A stretch of 25,217 nt of DNA from an uncultured Rhodocyclaceae bacterium (lineage in GTDB: Bacteria; Pseudomonadota; Gammaproteobacteria; Burkholderiales; Rhodocyclaceae): assembly GCA_900549295.1 (NCBI GenBank), contig URNG01000040.1, positions 1-25,217 of the forward strand, in the 5' to 3' direction. Of this stretch, positions 8,403-16,618 are shown piece after piece; position 1 is the first letter of the stretch; every line of letters starts with the position of its first letter. Both the position numbers and the translations under genes were made by a program. Under the pieces are notes generated by a model. That model was not told where the DNA came from. It saw only the letters and a list, made by a program, of their open reading frames with translations, and searched no databases.

Positions 8403-9281
8403 GTGTCCTCCCTGCACCGCCTGCGCGAAAAACTCGACCTGTACGAAAAGCTGATGCGGCTCGATAAGCCCATCGGCACGCTGCTCCTGCTCTGGCCCAC
8501 CCTGTGGGCCTTGTGGCTGTCCGCTGCCGGGCAGCCGGACTGGGTGCTGGTGTGGGTGTTTGCGCTGGGTACGCTGCTGATGCGTTCCGCCGGTTGCGTC
8601 ATCAACGATTTCGCCGACCGCGATTTCGACAAACACGTCGAACGCACCAAAGAGCGACCGCTCACGGCAGGCCGGGTGAGCAGCCGGGAGGCGCTCATTT
8701 TGTTCGCGCTGCTGTGCCTGGCCAGTTTTGCGCTCGTCCTGTTGCTGCGCAAACCGCTGGTGATCTGGCTGTCCTTCGCGGCGCTTTTTCTGGCGGCGAG
8801 CTATCCCTTCACCAAGCGCTTCTTCGCCATTCCGCAGGCTTATCTGGGGATCGCCTTCGGCTTTGGCATTCCCATGGCTTACGCCGCGCAACTCGATCAG
8901 GTGCCCGCGCCGGCCTGGTGGCTGCTGCTTGCCAACGTGTTCTGGGCGGTGGCTTATGACACCGAATATGCGATGGTGGATAGGGACGATGACCTGAAAA
9001 TCGGTATCAAGACCTCGGCCATCACTTTTGGCCGCTTCGATGTCGCGGCGGTGATGCTGTGCTATGCGCTGACTTTGGGCGTCATTGCATTAGTTGGCGC
9101 TCACTACGGCCTTGGCCTGGCTTTCTACGCGGGGCTGTTCGTTGCGGCGCTGATGATGGGGCAGCACTATTTCTGGATACGCGGACGCGAGCGCATGCCC
9201 TGTTTTCGCGCCTTTCGCCATAACAACTGGGTGGGCGCCGCGATCTTTGCCGGCATCGCCCTGGATTATCTTCTGCGATGA
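8403..9281 (+). CDS. ubiA: 4-hydroxybenzoate polyprenyltransferase
   Basis: 292 aa, starting at GTG. This inner-membrane enzyme attaches the polyprenyl tail to 4-hydroxybenzoate, the second step of ubiquinone synthesis. Both aspartate motifs that hold Mg-diphosphate are present: NDFADRDFD (residues 68-76, pattern NDxxDxxxD) and DTEYAMVD (186-193). The rest is about eight to nine hydrophobic helices, and the length is typical. The N-terminus (LREKLDLYEKLMRLDKPIGTLLLLWPTLWAL) is characteristic of UbiA. Its TGA overlaps the ATG of ubiD by 4 bp (ATGA), so the two consecutive pathway enzymes should be translationally coupled. Confidence 0.97.
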   Translation: MSSLHRLREKLDLYEKLMRLDKPIGTLLLLWPTLWALWLSAAGQPDWVLVWVFALGTLLMRSAGCVINDFADRDFDKHVERTKERPLTAGRVSSREALILFALLCLASFALVLLLRKPLVIWLSFAALFLAASYPFTKRFFAIPQAYLGIAFGFGIPMAYAAQLDQVPAPAWWLLLANVFWAVAYDTEYAMVDRDDDLKIGIKTSAITFGRFDVAAVMLCYALTLGVIALVGAHYGLGLAFYAGLFVAALMMGQHYFWIRGRERMPCFRAFRHNNWVGAAIFAGIALDYLLR

Positions 9282-10765
9282 AATATCACGATCTGCGCGA
9301 CTTCATGTCGCAACTGGAGAACCTGGGCGAACTGAAGCGCATTGCCGCGCCAGTGGATACCCGCCTGGAAATGACGGAAATCGGCGACCGCGTATTGCGC
9401 GCCGGCGGCCCCGCGCTGTTGTTCGAGCAGGCGCATACGCAGGGGAAAAAAGCCGAAATGCCGGTGCTGACCAACCTGTTCGGCACGCCGCGCCGGGTGG
9501 CGCTGGGCATGGGCGAGGAATCGGTGCAGGCGCTGCGCGAAGTGGGCAAGCTGCTCGCTTACCTGAAAGAACCGGAACCGCCCAAGGGCTTGAAAGATGC
9601 GTGGGACAAGCTGCCGGTTCTGAAACAGGTGCTCAACATGGCACCGAAAAAGGTGTCGTCCGCGCCCTGTCAGGAAATCGTCTGGGAAGGCGGGGCGGTC
9701 GATCTTTCCCGTTTACCGATCCAGCACTGCTGGCCGGGCGACGTCGCGCCCCTGATTACCTGGGGGCTGGTGGTGACGAAGGGGCCGCACAAGAACCGGC
9801 AGAACCTCGGCATCTATCGGCAGCAGGTATTGACCCAGACGCACGGCCCGAACAAGCTCATCATGCGCTGGCTGGCGCATCGCGGCGGCGCGCTCGACTT
9901 CCGCGATTTCCAGCAGGCCCATCCGGGGCAGCCTTTTCCGGTGGCGGTGGTGCTCGGTTGCGATCCGGCCACCATCCTTGGCGCGGTGACGCCGGTGCCG
10001 GATTCATTGTCCGAATACCAGTTCGCCGGTCTGCTGCGCGGCGGCAAGACGGAACTCACGCAATGCCTCGGTTCCGATCTGCACGTTCCGGCGCGCGCCG
10101 AAATTGTGCTGGAAGGCGTCATCCACCCCGGCGAAACGGCGCTGGAAGGGCCGTATGGCGACCACACCGGTTATTACAACGAGCAGGCGGAATTCCCGGT
10201 GTTTACCGTCGAGCGCATCAGCATGCGCAAAAATCCCGTCTATCACAGCACCTATACCGGCAAGCCGCTGGACGAACCGGCTGTGCTGGGCGTGGCGCTG
10301 AACGAAGTGTTCGTGCCGCTCCTGCAAAAGCAATTCAGCGAAATCGCCGATTTCTACCTGCCGCCGGAAGGATGCTCCTACCGCATGGCCATCGTCAGCA
10401 TCAGGAAACAGTATCCGGGCCACGCCAAGCGGGTGATGTTCGGCATCTGGAGTTTCCTGCGCCAGTTCATGTACACCAAGACCATCGTCGTGGTCGATGA
10501 GGACATCGACATCCGCGACTGGAAGGAAGTGATCTGGGCCATGACCACCCGTTTCGATGCGGTGCGCGACACGACGCTGGTCGATAACACGCCCATCGAC
10601 TACCTCGATTTTGCCTCGCCGGTCGCCGGCCTCGGCTCCAAGATGGGGATTGATGCCACCAACAAATGGCGGGGCGAAACCAGCCGCGAATGGGGGCGGC
10701 CCATCGTCATGGATGCCGCCGTGAAGACGCGCATCGATGATCTGTGGGACACGCTCGGCCTGTAA
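9278..10765 (+). CDS. ubiD: 3-octaprenyl-4-hydroxybenzoate decarboxylase
   Basis: 495 aa, the usual UbiD length. It removes the carboxyl group from polyprenyl-hydroxybenzoate, the step after UbiA, using prenylated FMN made by UbiX (not in this window) and a metal ion. Recognisable regions are the N-terminal MKYHDLRDFMSQLENLGELK, NLGIYRQQVLTQ (flavin/metal site), MRWLAHRGGALDF, and the active-site loop EGPYGDHTGYYN starting at Glu290. The C-terminal part carries DEDIDIRDWKEVIWAMTTR. The start overlaps the ubiA stop by 4 bp. Confidence 0.97.
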   Translation: MKYHDLRDFMSQLENLGELKRIAAPVDTRLEMTEIGDRVLRAGGPALLFEQAHTQGKKAEMPVLTNLFGTPRRVALGMGEESVQALREVGKLLAYLKEPEPPKGLKDAWDKLPVLKQVLNMAPKKVSSAPCQEIVWEGGAVDLSRLPIQHCWPGDVAPLITWGLVVTKGPHKNRQNLGIYRQQVLTQTHGPNKLIMRWLAHRGGALDFRDFQQAHPGQPFPVAVVLGCDPATILGAVTPVPDSLSEYQFAGLLRGGKTELTQCLGSDLHVPARAEIVLEGVIHPGETALEGPYGDHTGYYNEQAEFPVFTVERISMRKNPVYHSTYTGKPLDEPAVLGVALNEVFVPLLQKQFSEIADFYLPPEGCSYRMAIVSIRKQYPGHAKRVMFGIWSFLRQFMYTKTIVVVDEDIDIRDWKEVIWAMTTRFDAVRDTTLVDNTPIDYLDFASPVAGLGSKMGIDATNKWRGETSREWGRPIVMDAAVKTRIDDLWDTLGL

Positions 10766-10790
10766 GCCGGCAAAACGGAAAGGAACGCGC

Positions 10791-11204
10791 ATGACCGATC
10801 AAACACCCGCCACGCAGAACGTGCGCACCTCGCTCATTCACGTCACGCATCTCATCTACGGGCTGCACGCGAGCGCCGTGGTGATTGGGCTTCTCTCTTC
10901 CGCCACCGTGGCTGGCGGCCTGGTGTTCGGCTTGCCCTCGCTCGCCGGTGTCGTGCTCAATTACTGGATGCGCAGCGAAGTGCGCGGCACCTGGCTGGAT
11001 GCGCATTTCCGCTGGCAGATCCGTACCTTCTGGTTCACTTTGTTGTGGCTCGTTGTCTATGGCCTGTTGATTATCACGATCATTGGCATACCCGTGGCCT
11101 GGTTGTTGATCTTCATCCTGGGCATCTGGGTGGCTTACCGTGTCTTGCGCGGCTGGCTGGCGCTGAAAAATGGCGAATTACCGCCGGTTTCAGCAAAACA
11201 GTGA
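10791..11204 (+). CDS. DUF4870-like small membrane protein
   Basis: 137 aa with three to four hydrophobic segments (about residues 22-55 and two between 75 and 115), separated by a charged loop RSEVRGTWLDAHFRWQIRTF. The pattern of a loop with conserved His/Phe/Gln followed by a paired hydrophobic stretch and a short polar tail (LKNGELPP) resembles DUF4870 inner-membrane proteins, whose function is not known. AAGGAA precedes the ATG at 10791. It lies 25 bp after ubiD and may be co-transcribed with it; nothing in the sequence links it to quinone synthesis. Confidence 0.8.
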   Translation: MTDQTPATQNVRTSLIHVTHLIYGLHASAVVIGLLSSATVAGGLVFGLPSLAGVVLNYWMRSEVRGTWLDAHFRWQIRTFWFTLLWLVVYGLLIITIIGIPVAWLLIFILGIWVAYRVLRGWLALKNGELPPVSAKQ

Positions 11205-11259
11205 AACGTAAAAGACTGCAAATATGTAACAATGCGGCAAATTTGACCGGGGGCATGGG

Positions 11260-12006
11260 ATGTCGAACGATTTGCAAAGCACTTTCCAGATCAGTGTGCC
11301 AAGTAACGGCCTGGATGGCCATATGCTGCTGATCCTGGCGATCATGGTGCTGGCCGGGATACTCGGCGGCGCGGCCAATTATTTTCTCGCCGAGCGTCAG
11401 GGCGAGGCGGGCGGGCGCGACTGGATCAAGTACCCGGTATTCGGCATGGTGGCGGCGTTTACCGTGCCGCTCTTCCTCAACATGATTTCCAGCACCCTGC
11501 TCGAAGGCGCGCGCACCAAGCCGGTGGATTTCTACGTCTTTGCCGGCTTCTGCCTGATTTACGTCGTGGCCTCGCGCCGCCTGTTCGAGAACCTGGCGCT
11601 GCGCCTCCTGGGGCAGATGGAACAGGTGCGCCGCGATGTCGGCCAGTTGCGCCAGAAGCGCGACGAGGCGCTGGCGCTGGCGGCGCAGAAAGCTGAAATC
11701 GAGGCGCAGAAAGAAGCCCAGAAACCGGTCGAACCCGACCCGCGCGAGGTGCTTTCCTACAACGATGTGGAAATCCTGCGCGCCCTGGCCGAAGAGCGTT
11801 TCGTCTATGGCAACCTGGTGGCGCTGTGCGAGCGCACCGGCTTGCAGCGCGAATTCGTCAGCCAGCGCCTGACGGTCATGAAGGCGCTGGGCGTCATCGA
11901 AACCCGCATCAACGACAAGAACGTCCTGCACTGGTTCGTTTCGGCGCGCGGCAGCGCCGTGCTCAATGAACTGCTCAATGCCGGAAACGAAGCGCGCGCG
12001 CAGTAG
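11260..12006 (+). CDS. Membrane protein with C-terminal winged helix, YEATS-associated-helix-like
   Basis: 248 aa. Residues about 20-40 (MLLILAIMVLAGILGGAANY), 60-80 (YPVFGMVAAFTVPLFLNMIS) and 88-108 form three membrane helices. A coiled-coil-like charged segment (about 115-160, EQVRRDVGQLRQKRDEALAL) and a winged-helix-like domain (about 165-240) follow. The pair GGxxNYFLA and VPLFLNMISSTLL recalls proteins annotated as YEATS-associated helix-containing, a membrane family known mostly from comparative genomics. I make this link from memory of the pattern. No YEATS-domain gene is next to it; neighbours are a DUF4870-like protein and glmU. It may sense something at the membrane and bind DNA or a partner, but this is inference. 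Confidence 0.65.
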   Translation: MSNDLQSTFQISVPSNGLDGHMLLILAIMVLAGILGGAANYFLAERQGEAGGRDWIKYPVFGMVAAFTVPLFLNMISSTLLEGARTKPVDFYVFAGFCLIYVVASRRLFENLALRLLGQMEQVRRDVGQLRQKRDEALALAAQKAEIEAQKEAQKPVEPDPREVLSYNDVEILRALAEERFVYGNLVALCERTGLQREFVSQRLTVMKALGVIETRINDKNVLHWFVSARGSAVLNELLNAGNEARAQ

Positions 12007-12022
12007 CCCGGCCTGGGAAGGT

Positions 12023-12028
12023 TATACT
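12023..12028 (+). promoter_or_regulatory. Possible -10 element for glmU
   Basis: TATACT matches the -10 consensus at five of six positions and lies 34 bp before the glmU ATG, in a 56-bp gap. The -35 region is poor. Confidence 0.4.
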
Positions 12029-12062
12029 GCATAGCTTCCCGTTATCTGAGAAGCTGCGTCGC

Positions 12063-13424
12063 ATGAACATCGTCATTCTCGCTGCCGGACAAGGCAAGCG
12101 CATGGTGTCCGACCTGCCCAAGGTCCTGCATCCCATTGCCGGCAAACCGCTCGCCGGCCACGTCCTCGATACCGCCCGCGCGCTCGACCCGGAAAAGCTG
12201 ATCGTCGTTCATGGCCATGGCGGCGCCCTGGTGCAATCGGCATTGAGCGCGCCTGATGTGTCGTGGGCCGAGCAGGCGCAGCAACTGGGTACCGGGCATG
12301 CCGTGGCGCAGGCTTTGCCACTGCTTTCGGATGCGGAACAAACCCTGGTGCTTTATGGCGACGTGCCGCTCACCCGCCTCGCAACCCTGCAAAACCTGCT
12401 TGCTGCCGGGCGCGACGCGCTGGCGATTCTCACTGTCAACCTGCCCGATGCGACCGGCTACGGGCGCATCGTGCGCAATGCGGCTGGCGAGGTGATAAAA
12501 ATTGTCGAGCAGAAAGACGCCAGCGCGGCTGAAAAGGTGATCCGTGAAATCAACACCGGCATCATGGCCCTACCCACGGCGCGGCTGGCCGACTGGCTCG
12601 GGCGGCTGAAGAACGACAACGCCCAGGGCGAGTACTACCTCACCGACATCGTCGCGCTGGCCGTGGCCGAAGGCGTGCCGGTGCGTACCGCGCAGCCGGC
12701 GGCGGAATGGGAAGTGCTGGGCGTCAACAGCAAGGTGCAACTGGCCGAACTGGAACGCTGCCACCAGCGCAATCTGGCCGAAGCGCTGCTGGTGGCCGGC
12801 GTGCGTCTGGCCGATCCGGCGCGCCTCGACGTTCGTGGGCAATTGCGCCACGGCAGGGACGTCAGCATCGATGTCGGCTGCATCTTCGAGGGCCAGGTCG
12901 AACTGGGCGACGGGGTCGAGATCGGCCCGTACTGCGTGCTGAAGAACGTCAGGATCGCCGCCGGCACGCGTCTGGCGGCCTTCTGCCATTGCGAAGATGC
13001 CGTCATTGGCGAAAACGCGGTGATCGGCCCCTATGCCCGCCTGCGGCCGGGGGCGGAACTGGCGGCGGAGGTGCACGTCGGCAACTTCGTCGAAATCAAG
13101 AAAAGTCGCCTGGGCCGGCAGTCGAAAGCCAATCACCTCGCCTACATCGGCGACGCCGAAATCGGCGAACGGGTGAATGTCGGCGCCGGCACCATCACCT
13201 GCAACTACGACGGGGTGAACAAGCACAAGACCGTCATCGAGGACGACGTGTTCATCGGCTCCGACACGCAACTGGTGGCCCCGGTCACGGTCGGGCGCGG
13301 CGCGACGCTGGGGGCGGGGACGACGCTGACCAAGAACGCCCCGGCCAATGCGCTGACCGTGTCGCGCGCCAGGCAACTGACCCTGGAAGGCTGGCAGAAA
13401 CCGCAGAAGCAGCCCAGGAAATAA
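12063..13424 (+). CDS. glmU: Bifunctional GlmU: GlcN-1-P acetyltransferase / GlcNAc-1-P uridylyltransferase
   Basis: 453 aa, full length. It makes UDP-N-acetylglucosamine, the precursor of peptidoglycan and lipopolysaccharide. The N-terminal uridylyltransferase (about residues 1-228) has the nucleotide loop LAAGQGKRM (6-14) with Lys20 in LPKVLHP; the usual Thr of GTRM is Lys here. The C-terminal left-handed beta-helix (about 250-445) has repeated hexapeptides, the catalytic His358 (NHLAYIGDAEIG), GAGTITCNYDG and IGSDTQLVAPVTVG. In many relatives glmS follows glmU; here a small membrane protein does. Confidence 0.98.
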   Translation: MNIVILAAGQGKRMVSDLPKVLHPIAGKPLAGHVLDTARALDPEKLIVVHGHGGALVQSALSAPDVSWAEQAQQLGTGHAVAQALPLLSDAEQTLVLYGDVPLTRLATLQNLLAAGRDALAILTVNLPDATGYGRIVRNAAGEVIKIVEQKDASAAEKVIREINTGIMALPTARLADWLGRLKNDNAQGEYYLTDIVALAVAEGVPVRTAQPAAEWEVLGVNSKVQLAELERCHQRNLAEALLVAGVRLADPARLDVRGQLRHGRDVSIDVGCIFEGQVELGDGVEIGPYCVLKNVRIAAGTRLAAFCHCEDAVIGENAVIGPYARLRPGAELAAEVHVGNFVEIKKSRLGRQSKANHLAYIGDAEIGERVNVGAGTITCNYDGVNKHKTVIEDDVFIGSDTQLVAPVTVGRGATLGAGTTLTKNAPANALTVSRARQLTLEGWQKPQKQPRK

Positions 13425-13460
13425 GCGCCGCAAATACCGCAACGAACAAAGTAAAAACAG

Positions 13461-13784
13461 ATGGACAACAGTTTTCTCGCCTTCGCCCTGACCACTTCCC
13501 TCCTGCTCGCCGGTGGCGGCACGCTGCTGCTGGTGGGCTACATCAACACCCTGCCGGCGGCGCTGGCGCGCGGTTGGCGCGTGGCCTGGCCGGTGCTGTT
13601 GCTGCCGGTCGCCGGGCCGCTCTGGTATGCCTGGCGCGAGGGCGACGATTTCCGCCGCGCGCGCTGGCAATTAATCACCGCGCTGGTTTTGCTGGCGCTG
13701 GCCGCCGTGGTCATTCTGGCGCTGGGGCCGTATTTTGCCGAGCGTCTGGTGGCCGAGATGGTGGAAACCGCAAAAATGCGCTGA
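13461..13784 (+). CDS. Small membrane protein of unknown function
   Basis: 107 aa with three hydrophobic helices: about residues 5-28 (FALTTSLLLAGGGTLLLVGYI), 42-56 (WPVLLLPVAGPLWYAW) and 70-92 (ITALVLLALAAVVILALG). Two basic patches (ARGWR and RRAR) suggest cytoplasmic loops. I do not recognise a family. The ATG lacks a clear ribosome-binding site, but the frame is open throughout, fits the 36-bp and 37-bp gaps on both sides, and has normal codon bias. It is probably co-transcribed with glmU and the EF-G-like gene. Confidence 0.7.
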   Translation: MDNSFLAFALTTSLLLAGGGTLLLVGYINTLPAALARGWRVAWPVLLLPVAGPLWYAWREGDDFRRARWQLITALVLLALAAVVILALGPYFAERLVAEMVETAKMR

Positions 13785-13821
13785 ATCTTCGGCCCTTGGG
13801 CCGTTTAATGAGGAGAACGAC

Positions 13822-15888
13822 ATGGCATTGCAGGCTGGCTCCCGATATTCCCCGGAACAATTACGCACCCTGGCCTTGCTGGGCCATGCCGGTGCCGGCA
13901 AAACGAGTCTTGCGGAAACCTTGCTGCTTGCCAGCGGCGCGCTGCGGGAAAAAGGCTGCATCGAGCGGGGCACGACCCTGTGCGATTACGATGCGCAGGA
14001 AAAAACGGCCGGACACTCCATCCATTCATCCATTTTTGCCCTGCCGCACGAAGGCGCGCAGCTGCAATTCATCGACACCCCGGGGACGCCCGATTATGCC
14101 GGGCAGGCCGTGGCGGCGCTGGCCGGCGTCGATACGGCGCTGCTCGTGATCGATGCGCAGAATGGCATCGAGGCCATGACTGAGCGCATGTTCCGCTACG
14201 CCGGTGAGCGCCGGCTGTGCCGCATGCTGGTCATCAACAAGATCGATGCCGACAACCTCGATCTGCCGGCCTTGATGGCCGAGATCCGCGAGCGTTTCGG
14301 CCCCGCCTGCCTGTTCCTCGATCTGCCCGTGGCCGGCGCGGCGCGGGTGGTCGATGTACTGGAAGCGTGCGACGGCGATTCGGATTTTTCTTCCGTCGCG
14401 GCGGCGCACCGCGCCCTGATCGACCAACTGATCGAAGAGGATGAGAATCTTCTGGCGCGCTATCTGGAGGACGGCAGCGATCCGGCCCCAGCCGACCTGC
14501 ACGCGCCCTTCGAGGCGGCCATGCGCGCCGGTCATTTGATCCCTGTCCTGTTCGTGTCGGCCAAGACGGGCGCCGGAATTCCCGAGTTGCTGCACGTTCT
14601 GGCGCATCTGGCCCCGGACCCGTCCGAAGGCAACCCGCCGCCCTTCCTGCGCGGCGAGCCGGGCACCGAGACGACCAGCTTCGCCGCCATGCCCGACCCG
14701 GCCCTGCATGTGCTGGCGCACGTGTTCAAGGTGCAGGTCGATCCTTACCTGGGCAAGGTCAGCGTGTTCCGCGTGCATCAGGGGACGCTGAAAAAAGACG
14801 CCCAGTTGTTCGTGGGCGACGCCAAGCGCCCGGTCAAGGTGGCCCACCTCTATCGCCTGCAGGGCAAGGACATGCTCGAAGTCGAGCAGTTGGGACCGGG
14901 TGAAATCGGTGCCATTGCCAAGGTTGACGACATCGTGTTCGACAGCGTGCTGCACGACTCGCACGACGAGGATCACATCCATCTTGCGCCCTTGCGTTTT
15001 CCGCGTCCGATGGTCGGTCTGGCCGTGGAAACGAAGAAGAAAGGCGACGAGCAGCGCCTGTTCGACGTGCTGGGAAAACTGGCGCTGGAAGACCCGACCT
15101 TCGTCGTCGAGCGCCATCCTGCCACGCACGAGACGGTGATTCGCGGCCTCGGCGACGGGCATCTGGCGAACAAGCTGGAGCGCATGGCGCAGCAGTACAA
15201 ACTGGAAGTGGACACCCGTCCGCCCAGCATTCCCTACCGCGAAACGATTGCCGGTAGCGCCGAGGCCATGCATCGGCACAAGAAGCAATCGGGGGGCGCG
15301 GGGCAGTTCGGCGAGGTGCACCTGCGGGTGGAGCCGCTGGCGCGCGGGGCCGGTTTCGAGTTCGTCGATGCGATCAAGGGCGGCGTTATTCCCGGCGTTT
15401 TCATCCCGGCGGTGGAGAAGGGCGTGCGGCAGGCGCTGGCCGGCGGCGTCGTGGCCGGTTTCCCGGTGGAAGACATCAAGGTGACGGTGTTCGACGGCAA
15501 GACGCACGCGGTCGACGGCAAGGAAATCGCCTTCGTCATCGCGGCCCGCAAGGCCACCATCGAGGCGGTGAAGAACGCCAAACCGCAGGTGCTGGAGCCG
15601 CTGGTGAATATCGAGATCGTCGGCCCGGAAAGCGCGGTCGGCGATTTGTCGAGCGATCTGGGCGGCCGGCGTGGCCACCTCACCGGCACCGACGCGCGCG
15701 GTTCCGGGCGCGTCGCCGTCAGCGGCGAGGTGCCGCTGGCGGAATTGCAGGATTATTCCTCGCGCCTGAAATCCCTCACCGGCGGCGCCGGCGGCTATGC
15801 GGTGGAGTTTTCCCGCTACGCTGCCGTGCCGCCGAACGTGCAGCAGCAACTGGCGGGCCGTTTCCAGTTGCGTGAGGATGAGGAGTAA
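13822..15888 (+). CDS. Elongation factor G-like GTPase (EF-G2 type)
   Basis: 688 aa with the EF-G domain order. The GTPase domain has the P-loop GHAGAGKT (21-28), DTPG (85-88) and NKID (139-142). The domain II region FKVQVDPYLGKVSVFRVHQG follows, then domains III-V with GGAGQFGEVHLRVEPL and the C-terminal GRRGHLTGTDARGSGRVAVSGEVPL. Unlike classical EF-G (DTPGHVDF), the residue after DTPG is Thr89 rather than the catalytic His, and the switch I RGIT motif is altered. This marks the EF-G-like subfamily rather than the main translocase. AGGAG at 13811-13815 supports the start. The role is unknown; it may act on ribosomes in special conditions. Confidence 0.9.
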   Translation: MALQAGSRYSPEQLRTLALLGHAGAGKTSLAETLLLASGALREKGCIERGTTLCDYDAQEKTAGHSIHSSIFALPHEGAQLQFIDTPGTPDYAGQAVAALAGVDTALLVIDAQNGIEAMTERMFRYAGERRLCRMLVINKIDADNLDLPALMAEIRERFGPACLFLDLPVAGAARVVDVLEACDGDSDFSSVAAAHRALIDQLIEEDENLLARYLEDGSDPAPADLHAPFEAAMRAGHLIPVLFVSAKTGAGIPELLHVLAHLAPDPSEGNPPPFLRGEPGTETTSFAAMPDPALHVLAHVFKVQVDPYLGKVSVFRVHQGTLKKDAQLFVGDAKRPVKVAHLYRLQGKDMLEVEQLGPGEIGAIAKVDDIVFDSVLHDSHDEDHIHLAPLRFPRPMVGLAVETKKKGDEQRLFDVLGKLALEDPTFVVERHPATHETVIRGLGDGHLANKLERMAQQYKLEVDTRPPSIPYRETIAGSAEAMHRHKKQSGGAGQFGEVHLRVEPLARGAGFEFVDAIKGGVIPGVFIPAVEKGVRQALAGGVVAGFPVEDIKVTVFDGKTHAVDGKEIAFVIAARKATIEAVKNAKPQVLEPLVNIEIVGPESAVGDLSSDLGGRRGHLTGTDARGSGRVAVSGEVPLAELQDYSSRLKSLTGGAGGYAVEFSRYAAVPPNVQQQLAGRFQLREDEE

Positions 15889-15891
15889 GTT

Positions 15892-16608
15892 TCAGGCCTC
15901 GCCCCAGCTCACTTCCGCCAGGAACAGATAGCCCGCGCCATAGACCGTCTTGATGAAGGACGGGCTGCTGGCGTCGGGTTCGAGCTTGCGGCGCAGCCGC
16001 GAGATGCGCACGTCGATGGCGCGGTCGCTGGCGCTGTCGTCGCGGCTGCCCATGAGTTTTTCGCGATTCAGAATGCGGTTGGGATGCTTGACGAAGACTT
16101 GCAGCAATTCGGCTTCCGCTGTGCTCAACACGGTTTCTTCGCCGCCCGGATTGCGCAGGGTGTTGTTGCCGAGGTTGAACTGCCAGTCGGCAAAACGGGC
16201 GATAGCTTGCGGTGTTTCGCCCGGCAGGCTTTCACGGCGGCGCAGGATGCTGCGCACGCGGGCCACCAGTTCGCGCGGCTCGAAGGGTTTGAGCATGTAG
16301 TCGTCGGCCCCGAGTTCCAGACCCATCACCCGGTCGCTCACGTGCGCCCGACCGGTGAGGATGAGGATGCCGCAGGCGGTTTGCGCGCGCACCTTCTGCA
16401 TGGCCTCGATGCCGTCCATGTCGGGCAGTCCCAGGTCGATGATGCACAGGGCCGGCGCGAGATTGCGCAGGCGGCGCAGCAAGTCGTTGCCGCTGCGGCA
16501 CCACAGGGTGCGGAAACCGAAATCGGCCAGCGTCTGCTCGATGATGCGGGCGATGTCCGGGTCGTCTTCGACGATGGCGATGAGTTTGCCGCTGTCGTTG
16601 TCTTTCAT
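15892..16608 (-). CDS. Two-component response regulator, OmpR/PhoB family
   Basis: 238 aa from the ATG at 16608; the open frame extends upstream to 16719 but that part overlaps the kinase gene. The receiver domain (about 8-122) has EDD (14-16), phospho-acceptor Asp58 (CIIDLGLPDMDG), Thr85 and Lys107 (MLKPFEPRELVARVRSIL). The winged-helix domain (about 140-235) ends IDVRISRLRRKLE and IKTVYGAGYLFLAEV, close to the TorR/ArcA style. It begins 10 bp after the hybrid kinase gene and should be its partner. Its stop codon is only 3 bp from that of the EF-G-like gene on the other strand. Confidence 0.95.
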   Translation of the reverse strand: MKDNDSGKLIAIVEDDPDIARIIEQTLADFGFRTLWCRSGNDLLRRLRNLAPALCIIDLGLPDMDGIEAMQKVRAQTACGILILTGRAHVSDRVMGLELGADDYMLKPFEPRELVARVRSILRRRESLPGETPQAIARFADWQFNLGNNTLRNPGGEETVLSTAEAELLQVFVKHPNRILNREKLMGSRDDSASDRAIDVRISRLRRKLEPDASSPSFIKTVYGAGYLFLAEVSWGEA

Positions 16609-16618
16609 GGTGTGGCTT

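Noticed and set aside
14026..15849. 607-aa open frame antisense to the EF-G-like gene
   Set aside because: It is His/Arg/Gln-rich and explained by strong third-position GC bias of the real gene.
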